A stretch of DNA of 13,693 nt from Clostridiales bacterium UBA4717 (GTDB lineage Bacteria > Bacillota > Clostridia > Oscillospirales > CAG-272), in the NCBI GenBank assembly GCA_002404395.1, contig DHJP01000006.1, positions 1-13,693 of the forward strand, read 5' to 3'. The notes under the pieces are model-generated. The model was not told where the DNA came from, made no database searches, and saw only the letters and a program-made list of their open reading frames with translations. This document shows positions 6,775 through 13,284 of the stretch, in pieces (the stretch's first letter is position 1; each line of letters begins with the position of its first letter). Position numbers and translations under genes: made by a program.

Positions 6775-8640
6775 ATGAAAAGCTTTCGGATATTAAAGTA
6801 TTTAAAAAAGTTTATACCGCTCATCATTGCCCTTTGTATTCTCGCGACCTATGCCGCATATTTCAGGCTTTCAAGATCAAACACATATATAGCTTCGGAG
6901 GTAATCCACTACAATGACGTGCAGGCGGAAAAGGGGCTTACACCGACCGGAGATAAGCTTGATGTAAACGAGATCAAATCCTCCGCCGTAATGTCAAAGG
7001 TGGTAGACAAGCTGGGGCTTGGCGGCATCTATTCGGTTGACAGCCTTATATCAAGGATCGACATAACTCCCGTTGAGGATATGGATAAAGTGGCTCAAAA
7101 AGAGGCAAAGCTTGAAGAGGGAGAAGAATACATATATGAGCCGAGCACCTTTATCGTTTCTTTTGCTTCGACAAGCGGCGAGGGCGAAGGCTTCGCGAGA
7201 ACTATACTCAACGAGACTCTGGATATTTATTTTGAGCAGTTCAGCCGCGAATATGTAAATGTGATCCCGGCGAACAACACGATTGAAAATCTTGATAGAA
7301 ACGATTACGATTTTATTGAGATGATGGAGCTGATCGATGCCAATATCGGCGACGCCGTGAAAATATTCAATCAGAGAGTTGCGCAGAACAATTACTACCG
7401 CTCCACCGAAACGGGGGTATCGTTTGCCGAGCTTGCCGACGATTTCAATTATCTGAAGCAGGTCAGGGTATCTTCGATCTTATCGAAGATATATAAGTAT
7501 CAGGTCACAAAAAACAAGTCGGTGCTGGTTGCCGACTATACTGCCCGAATTGACAGCAACAGCATTTCAAACGCAAGAGAGGAGCGCATAATTGCGGACC
7601 TCACAGAGGTGATCGACGCTTACGTTAAAAAAATGAGAGATTCGGGCAACACCAATATTGACCACGAGTATATTCTTGATGATCTTCATGAGAAAAACGT
7701 CCTAGATTACAACGGAGACCAAACCGTAACATATGACGAATTGATCTACGGTTTCAGAGAACACACCGAAAGTCGGGAGCTTGCGGTCATTGATTCTGCA
7801 TATTGCAATTACATTATCGACACGTTCACGGCGTGTACGGGCAACTGCGGCGGTATATGCGGACAGTCGGATCTCACCTGCGCCGAGCTTTCCGACACGG
7901 AGTACGCCGAAGTCAGAGCGGAGATCGAGCAGGATATCGATCTGCTTTTAGGCGAGCTTTCGGGGCTTTATGATACTGCGATGAAAACCAACGACGAATA
8001 CAACAAATATCTCGGCGCAAGTTATATTTCGGTGTTGTCTACGGCTTCGATAAGAGAAAGCGTTAACGTAAAGCTTTATACGGCGATCGCATTTATTTTC
8101 TTTATGATCCTTTGCTGCGGCGGTGCCTTGGTTATAGGAAGGCTCGGCGATATAATCATGAGCATTTTCTACACCGACCGTCTTACGGGATTATATAACA
8201 GAGCGTATCTTGACAGGTATCTGAAGTCAAAAGATAAGAAATTGCTTGATGACGGTATCGTATACTGCTTGGTTGATATATCCAACCTGATTCACATAAA
8301 CGCCGAACACTCGCGTGAGGTCGGCGATGAGACGGTCAGAATGTTTGCAGAATACATAAAGGAAGCTTTCGGCAGATCGGATACCGAATATATTTACAAC
8401 GGCAACGGCAGTTTTGTCATGATGACGGAAAACTCGGATTATATCACGGTTGAAGATATAATGAGACTTTTCAGACTCAGACTTGACGAGAGGGAGGTCT
8501 GCCGCGAAGTCGCGATAGAATACAAGATCGGTGTTTCAGAGTCGCTGAACGAAAACAAAACGGCAAGAAAATTGCTTTCGGAGGCTATCAAAAATAAAAA
8601 GAGCTATATTTCGGCGCCGGACCAAAAGAGCGATACGTAA
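6775..8640 (+). CDS. Wzz-like membrane protein with EF-hand-like loop, Cys cluster and degenerate GGDEF domain
   Basis: The product has 621 residues from ATG 6775. In order: basic N-terminus; membrane helix 1 (about 13-30); ectodomain (about 31-430) with a Wzz-like start (VNEIKSSAVMSKVVDKLGL, then SVDSLISRIDITP) and long helices; an insert with an EF-hand-type loop D311-Y-N-G-D-Q-T-V-T-Y-D-E322 and cysteines 344, 354, 358, 362 and 369; membrane helix 2 (about 434-455); and a cytosolic GGDEF-family domain (about 467-612). The latter begins TDRLTGLYNRAYLDRYL and keeps D501, N509 and D518, which match a metal ligand and the guanine contacts of PleD-type cyclases. The GGDEF signature is G543-N-G-S-F547, so the metal-binding acid is lost and cyclase activity is unlikely. 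The inhibitory RxxD site reads R534-S-D-T537. It is probably a regulatory receptor tied to polymer length control; ligand and mechanism are inference. Confidence 0.85.
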   Translation: MKSFRILKYLKKFIPLIIALCILATYAAYFRLSRSNTYIASEVIHYNDVQAEKGLTPTGDKLDVNEIKSSAVMSKVVDKLGLGGIYSVDSLISRIDITPVEDMDKVAQKEAKLEEGEEYIYEPSTFIVSFASTSGEGEGFARTILNETLDIYFEQFSREYVNVIPANNTIENLDRNDYDFIEMMELIDANIGDAVKIFNQRVAQNNYYRSTETGVSFAELADDFNYLKQVRVSSILSKIYKYQVTKNKSVLVADYTARIDSNSISNAREERIIADLTEVIDAYVKKMRDSGNTNIDHEYILDDLHEKNVLDYNGDQTVTYDELIYGFREHTESRELAVIDSAYCNYIIDTFTACTGNCGGICGQSDLTCAELSDTEYAEVRAEIEQDIDLLLGELSGLYDTAMKTNDEYNKYLGASYISVLSTASIRESVNVKLYTAIAFIFFMILCCGGALVIGRLGDIIMSIFYTDRLTGLYNRAYLDRYLKSKDKKLLDDGIVYCLVDISNLIHINAEHSREVGDETVRMFAEYIKEAFGRSDTEYIYNGNGSFVMMTENSDYITVEDIMRLFRLRLDEREVCREVAIEYKIGVSESLNENKTARKLLSEAIKNKKSYISAPDQKSDT

Positions 8641-8670
8641 ATAATTCCGATTGAAAGGAGGGCAGGACGC

Positions 8671-9993
8671 ATGGAAAAACAGGTCCTCACAAAGGTCAAA
8701 GAATCTTACTTTATGGCTGTGGCTGTGCTGATGTATTATTTTTTGAATGAATATATTGATATCGGTCTGTATGTCACATACCGCCATGCGTTTGCCCTGA
8801 TCCTTTTTGGCTCGGCATTCCTTCTGTTTTTATACAAGCCGGACATTGCTGTAGGTCTTACCGCGTTTCGCGAGGCCTGCGTATACAGCTTGCCGCTTTT
8901 GGTAACTACCGTTGTGTCGCTTTTTATCTGGTTTATGGGAATGGCGGACGTCGGGGTAATTTCACGCGGACTTTCAAGTTCGTTTGTGTATATGAATATG
9001 CTTTCGTTTGCCTTGGGAGCGGGGGCGTTGCTGTATGTTTTCGGCGGGAGGGCCATATGGTATAATCTGGCGGCGATCCTGTGCGCGAACCTTTTGATGA
9101 TAGTAACGATCATATCGCAGAACGGACTCGGGAACTACCTTTCTGAGTTTGTGACGCTTGTAACTACCTTTGCGGATGTGACCGGAGATATTATCGTAAA
9201 GGCTGAGATACACGAGCTGGCGTTCTGCCTCGGCGCATATCTGATCTATATGCTTTACAAACCAAAGAAAAGCGCGTCTTATTTAATATTGCTGTTATTG
9301 ACAGTGTTCTGTTTTTTATCGGCATTCAAGCGAATCGCGATGGTCGCTGTTGCAGCGGCGCTTATCTTTGGCTATCTCTTGAAGTTTGTTGCGCGATGCA
9401 GCAAAAGCGCGGCGTGCATGGCGGCTGCGGTGCTGACTTCTGTTGTTATCTGCTTACTGCTCGGATATGTCGCCTTGATCAAACACAATGTGTTTGAGCT
9501 GTTGGAAAGCTCCGGTATCAATACAAACGGGCGCGCGGGAATGTATAATGCGGTAGACAGGTTTTACGAATTTGCTCCCGATTTTCTCGGCCACGGTATC
9601 GGCTTTCTGACTTACCAACTCAACACGTTTATGCATATCGGAGTTGCGTCTATTCACAATGACTTTCTGCAGCATTATATCGATCTCGGCTTTTTCGGAT
9701 ACATTATATGGCTTATTTCGATAACTTTAGTCAGAGTCCTGTATTTCGGCAAACGAGGTAATGCCGACAACGCTATAGTTGCCTTTATGCTGACGTTATA
9801 TTTGGTAATTGTATCTTCAACGGACAACACTATGAATTATCCGCTTCTGACGGGAGTGCTTGCAATGCTTATGATGGGAAACGGGTTTGACGAAAAAGTA
9901 CGCGACTGCGAATATAAAATGTTCGGATATATTTCAAAGGAGCACAGAGAAAAGGGGGGAAATTACCGTTATGAAAATTTTGATGGTCAATAA
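8671..9993 (+). CDS. wzy: Wzy-type polysaccharide polymerase / O-antigen ligase family
   Basis: This 440-residue integral membrane protein has about 10 to 12 hydrophobic segments. Its Wzy_C-like signature lies in the C-terminal third: a large extracytoplasmic loop with NTNGRAGMYNAVDRFY (G287-R288) and FLGHGIGF (about 305-312), then IHNDFLQHYIDLGFFGYIIW (about 328-347). The GR, GHG and HNDFLQ-to-G pattern is typical of polymerases and ligases that join undecaprenyl-diphosphate-linked repeat units outside the membrane. The preceding helix carries SAFKRIAMVA, also usual in the family. Start ATG 8671 follows AAAGGAGGG 8 nt upstream and 30 bp after the GGDEF-protein gene. The cytosolic C-terminal tail overlaps the next gene by 23 bp. 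Polymerase rather than ligase is inferred from the flippase and initiating transferase in the same operon. Confidence 0.88.
   Translation: MEKQVLTKVKESYFMAVAVLMYYFLNEYIDIGLYVTYRHAFALILFGSAFLLFLYKPDIAVGLTAFREACVYSLPLLVTTVVSLFIWFMGMADVGVISRGLSSSFVYMNMLSFALGAGALLYVFGGRAIWYNLAAILCANLLMIVTIISQNGLGNYLSEFVTLVTTFADVTGDIIVKAEIHELAFCLGAYLIYMLYKPKKSASYLILLLLTVFCFLSAFKRIAMVAVAAALIFGYLLKFVARCSKSAACMAAAVLTSVVICLLLGYVALIKHNVFELLESSGINTNGRAGMYNAVDRFYEFAPDFLGHGIGFLTYQLNTFMHIGVASIHNDFLQHYIDLGFFGYIIWLISITLVRVLYFGKRGNADNAIVAFMLTLYLVIVSSTDNTMNYPLLTGVLAMLMMGNGFDEKVRDCEYKMFGYISKEHREKGGNYRYENFDGQ
9954..9959 (+). promoter_or_regulatory. G-rich Shine-Dalgarno site selecting ATG 9971
   Basis: A GGGGGG run inside the end of the polymerase gene lies 11 nt before ATG 9971, somewhat long. 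A similar five-G run serves the next gene, so pure-G sites recur in this operon. Confidence 0.45.
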
Positions 9994-11173
9994 ATTTCTT
10001 TACCCACGCGGCGGCAGCGAAAGCTATATGTTTTATCTCGCGGATCAGCTTCGGGAGATGGGTCACGATATTGAGTTCTTCGGTATGTATGACGAAAAAA
10101 ACACCGTCGGAAATTCTTCGGATCTGTATACTCTGAATATGGATTTTCACTCAACCGGATTTTCAAGGTTTTTATACCCATTTAAGATAATTTACTCTGT
10201 TGAAGCAAAGCGAAAGATCATGCGGGTCATAGACCGTTTCAAGCCCGATATCGTTCACCTCAACAATATAAATTTTCAACTTACTCCGTCTGTGATCTAC
10301 GGCGTAAAGCGTAAAAAGGTTCCGTTAGTGCAGACCGTGCATGATTATCAGATGATCTGTCCGAACCATCTGCTGTACAATTTTGATAAAAACATACCCT
10401 GTGAAAAGTGCGTCAAAGGTTCGCTGACCGAATGTATCAAAAACAGGTGTATTCACGCTTCGCGGATCAAGAGTATTATCGGCGCTGCTGAAGCAAAGCT
10501 TTACCGATCGCTTAAGACTTATGCAAAGGTCGACCTGTATATTTGCCCGAGCCGTTTCCTTGAAAACAAGCTTTTGTCGGCAAGCGGGTACTATAAGGGA
10601 AAAACCAGAACGATACATAATTTCATAAACAAAGAGCAATTCAAAAACGTCGATCGGGAGTCTGAGAATTACATTGCGTACGTGGGAAGGCTTTCAAAGG
10701 AAAAGGGGATCGAGAATCTTGCGGAAGCGGCTAAGCGGCTTCCCGAATATACTTTTGCGATAGCCGGGAGCGGGCCCGATGAAAAAGTGCTTAAGGGCAT
10801 TCCGAATATAAAGCTTATGGGATTCCTTACGGGGGACGAGCTTTGCAGGTTCATCGGAGCTGCCAGCGCGCTTCTGTTGCCGTCGGTTTGCTATGAAAAC
10901 TGTCCGCTTTCGATACTTGAGGCACATTCCGCCGGAGTGCCCGTTGTTACGATGAACAGCGGCGGAATGGCGGAGCTTGTCTGTGACGGTGTTACGGGAA
11001 TGTTGGTGAATGAGCCTACGCCCGAGGCAATTGCGCTTCGGATTAAAGCGTTGCTTGAAAGCGAGGATACCTACAAAGCGATAAAAGCAAACTGTGCGAA
11101 AGAAAGTGATAACATTTTAAGCGCGAAAGCTTATGCGGATATGCTTATCAGGGAATACGAAAAATTGATATGA
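9971..11173 (+). CDS. GT4 family glycosyltransferase with N-terminal-domain cysteine cluster
   Basis: The 400-residue protein starts MKILMVNKFLYPRGGSESYM, the usual GT4 opening strand and glycine-rich loop. The N-domain contains VHLNNI and QTVHDYQMICPNHL, then a cysteine group (C130, C144, C147, C155, C160) seen in a subset of GT4 enzymes and possibly zinc-binding. The donor domain has YVGRLSKEKGIENL, IAGSGPDE, LMGFLTGDEL and the E-x7-E pair E309/E317 in VCYENCPLSILEA, followed by GVPVV and GGMAELV. A longer in-frame reading from 9887 exists, but ATG 9971 is chosen: it begins exactly at the family's first strand, follows a run of six G at 9954-9959, and overlaps the polymerase by only 23 bp. 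It is expected to add one sugar to the repeat unit at the cytosolic membrane face. The donor is unknown. Confidence 0.92.
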   Translation: MKILMVNKFLYPRGGSESYMFYLADQLREMGHDIEFFGMYDEKNTVGNSSDLYTLNMDFHSTGFSRFLYPFKIIYSVEAKRKIMRVIDRFKPDIVHLNNINFQLTPSVIYGVKRKKVPLVQTVHDYQMICPNHLLYNFDKNIPCEKCVKGSLTECIKNRCIHASRIKSIIGAAEAKLYRSLKTYAKVDLYICPSRFLENKLLSASGYYKGKTRTIHNFINKEQFKNVDRESENYIAYVGRLSKEKGIENLAEAAKRLPEYTFAIAGSGPDEKVLKGIPNIKLMGFLTGDELCRFIGAASALLLPSVCYENCPLSILEAHSAGVPVVTMNSGGMAELVCDGVTGMLVNEPTPEAIALRIKALLESEDTYKAIKANCAKESDNILSAKAYADMLIREYEKLI

Positions 11174-11174
11174 T

Positions 11175-11179
11175 GGGGG
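11175..11179 (+). promoter_or_regulatory. Shine-Dalgarno site selecting ATG 11188
   Basis: GGGGG lies 8 nt before ATG 11188 and downstream of the alternative ATGs at 11170 and 11173, which it cannot serve. Confidence 0.55.
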
Positions 11180-11187
11180 ATATACAA

Positions 11188-12246
11188 ATGCCAAAGCCTA
11201 AGGTAAGCATTATCGTTCCGGTATACAATGCGGAAAAATATCTTGAAAGATGCGTAAATTCTCTGCGTAATCAAACTCTCGGCGAAATTGAAATAATTCT
11301 TGCGGATGATTCCTCTACCGATTCTTCGCTTGAGATATGTACGGAAATGTCAAGGCATGATGAGCGTGTCAAGGTCATTCACAAAGCTAACGAGGGCGCC
11401 GGCATGGCAAGAAATGCCGCGCTTGAGATCGCGGTCGGCGAGTATATCGGCTTTGTCGATTCGGACGATTATGTCGCAGAGGATATGTTCGGAACACTTT
11501 ATGAGAAAGCCGAAGAATATAAAGCGGAGCTTGTGATGTCGGGGGTGATATTTGCAGACGGCATCATGTTCGGAAAATCCGGCGAACGCATCATTAGAAC
11601 ATATTTTGACAAGGACACTCTTTTTGATACCGCAGAGAGTCTGAAAGCATTGAAAATCGGAATAGTCGGAGCGGGACCTGAAGATCGGGAAGACAGCAGA
11701 TACGGAATGAGTGTCTGGAAAAACCTGTTTAAAAACGAGGTAATAAAGGAAAACGGTATTCGGTTTATGTCCGAGAGAGAAATACTCTCCGAGGACGCGC
11801 TGTTTATGATAGATTATATCTCTCATATAAGTAAGGCGGTCGGAATCCCCGAAGCATTTTATTATTATTGCAGGAACGGGGGATCAATTTCAAAATCATA
11901 TAAAAGCGACCGGTTTGAAAAAAGCCTTGCGTTTGTGAGCGAGGTTGAAAAAAGGTTTCGAAAGGATATCGAGCCGCAGGAATATTTTATTTATATTTGC
12001 AGGTTCCGACAGGCAATGTGCAGGGTAATATGTTCGCAGGAGATCATGTATGCTGCGGATAATAAGCTTGAATATGCAAAGCTGAGGGAAAGGCTTAAAG
12101 CGGTATGTACGCACAGCCTTACGGTGGAGGCGCTGAACGCGTATCCGATAAAAACATTGCCGTTCAAGCAAAGAGTGTTTGCTTACGGTATGAAGTACCG
12201 ACTGTATTTTTTGCTTAAAATACTCGTAGGATTAAGAAATATGTAG
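11188..12246 (+). CDS. GT2 family glycosyltransferase (first of three)
   Basis: This 352-residue GT-A protein begins MPKPKVSIIVPVYNAEKYLERCV, the classical family-2 start. It continues with ILADDSSTDSS (D40, D41 binding nucleotide), the EGAGMARNAALEIAVGEY stretch and FVDSDDYV (D91-S-D93, the metal-binding DXD). After residue about 110 it has a roughly 240-residue C-terminal region of the type common in capsule GT2 enzymes, including a YCRNGGSISKSY segment; this part is helical and basic and may contact the membrane or acceptor lipid. ATG codons at 11170 and 11173 are in frame, the former in an ATGA overlap with the previous stop. ATG 11188 is preferred because GGGGG at 11175-11179 lies 8 nt upstream and the family start fits. 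Sugar and linkage cannot be predicted. Confidence 0.92.
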   Translation: MPKPKVSIIVPVYNAEKYLERCVNSLRNQTLGEIEIILADDSSTDSSLEICTEMSRHDERVKVIHKANEGAGMARNAALEIAVGEYIGFVDSDDYVAEDMFGTLYEKAEEYKAELVMSGVIFADGIMFGKSGERIIRTYFDKDTLFDTAESLKALKIGIVGAGPEDREDSRYGMSVWKNLFKNEVIKENGIRFMSEREILSEDALFMIDYISHISKAVGIPEAFYYYCRNGGSISKSYKSDRFEKSLAFVSEVEKRFRKDIEPQEYFIYICRFRQAMCRVICSQEIMYAADNKLEYAKLRERLKAVCTHSLTVEALNAYPIKTLPFKQRVFAYGMKYRLYFLLKILVGLRNM

Positions 12247-12256
12247 GTGATAATAT

Positions 12257-13276
12257 ATGTTTTTTTCGGTAATAGTGCCTGTATACAAGGTCGAGAGCTA
12301 TTTGCCCGATTGCATAGAAAGCGTTTTGAAACAGAGTTTTACCGATTTTGAACTTATTCTGGTGGACGACGGTTCGCCAGACGGTTGTCCCGCTATCTGT
12401 GACGCATACAGGGAAAAGGACGATCGCATAAAGGTGCTGCATAAGCAAAACAGCGGACTTGCCGGCGCGAGAAAAGCCGGGATGCGGCTCGCCGAGGGGG
12501 ATTATGTATTCAACCTTGATTCGGATGATCTTATCGAGTCCGATACGCTTGAGTCCGCGTACAGGATGATATGCGATACAGGCTGTGAGATCGTGTCGTT
12601 TGCATACCGTTGGGTCAAAAACGGAAGTACGGTACGCATTACGGACGACTGTCTTGATGAGGGGCTTTACACCCGCGGCGACATTGAAAGCTATATTTAC
12701 CCGAAGTTGTTCATGGACGCGGATATGCGCCATATTTCATATTATCTGTCCGGGAAGGCGATAAAAAGAGAGCTTTTGACGCCGCATCTGCTTAGCGTGA
12801 GCGATAAAATATCACTTGGTGAGGATTTTTGCTGTGTGGTCCCGTGTTATCTTAATGCGGACAGCGTGTACATAAGCAAAAAGGCGGCGTATCTGTACAA
12901 TGTGAGAGCCGACTCAATATCAAAAGAATTTAACGCGGGACAGATAGGGCTTATAGCGGATATCATAACCGAAATAAGCAAAAACGATATTTCCCGAGTG
13001 TCGGATATTAAAAAGCAGCTTTGCCGCTATTCCTGCTTTATGTGCTTTGCTGTATTGGCGTCGGCGGCGGAGGGAGATCATTTTGAAAGCATTAAAGCGC
13101 TCGCGGATAATATAGATGATTCGATACACAAAGAGCTGATCGCGCACGCGGAATTTAACAGGATCTCTCCGAAAAGCCGAATAACGATCTTTTTTATGAA
13201 GAAAAAATGCTATAGAACGGCGTTTTATTTTCTGAATTTGTGCAAGAATATAAAAAATATGCTGAAAAAGGGGTGA
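12257..13276 (+). CDS. GT2 family glycosyltransferase (second of three)
   Basis: The 339-residue protein starts directly at the first GT-A strand (MFFSVIVPVYKVESYLPDCI), followed by LILVDDGSPDGCPAICDAY (D37, D38), an NSGLAGARKAG segment and FNLDSDDLIE (D88-S-D90, the DXD). The family's usual ARN before G is ARK here. A C-terminal region of about 220 residues resembles capsule GT2 proteins, with YLYNVRADSISKEF. The last 40 residues are aromatic and basic, suggesting peripheral membrane binding. It begins 10 bp after the previous stop; AGGTGA at 12245-12250, which overlaps that stop codon, serves as ribosome site. It is probably one of the inverting transferases extending the repeat unit. Specificity is unknown. 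Confidence 0.92.
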   Translation: MFFSVIVPVYKVESYLPDCIESVLKQSFTDFELILVDDGSPDGCPAICDAYREKDDRIKVLHKQNSGLAGARKAGMRLAEGDYVFNLDSDDLIESDTLESAYRMICDTGCEIVSFAYRWVKNGSTVRITDDCLDEGLYTRGDIESYIYPKLFMDADMRHISYYLSGKAIKRELLTPHLLSVSDKISLGEDFCCVVPCYLNADSVYISKKAAYLYNVRADSISKEFNAGQIGLIADIITEISKNDISRVSDIKKQLCRYSCFMCFAVLASAAEGDHFESIKALADNIDDSIHKELIAHAEFNRISPKSRITIFFMKKKCYRTAFYFLNLCKNIKNMLKKG

Positions 13277-13284
13277 GTAAAGCT

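Noticed and set aside
9887..9970. N-terminal extension of the second GT4 enzyme
   Set aside because: It would overlap the polymerase by over 100 bp, adds a charged stretch ahead of the family's first strand, and ATG 9971 is a better start.
12215..12733. 172-codon minus-strand open frame (also 11350-11826 and 8736-9113 minus)
   Set aside because: They lie opposite well-supported transferase and polymerase genes, show no recognisable domain and reflect codon usage of the plus-strand genes.
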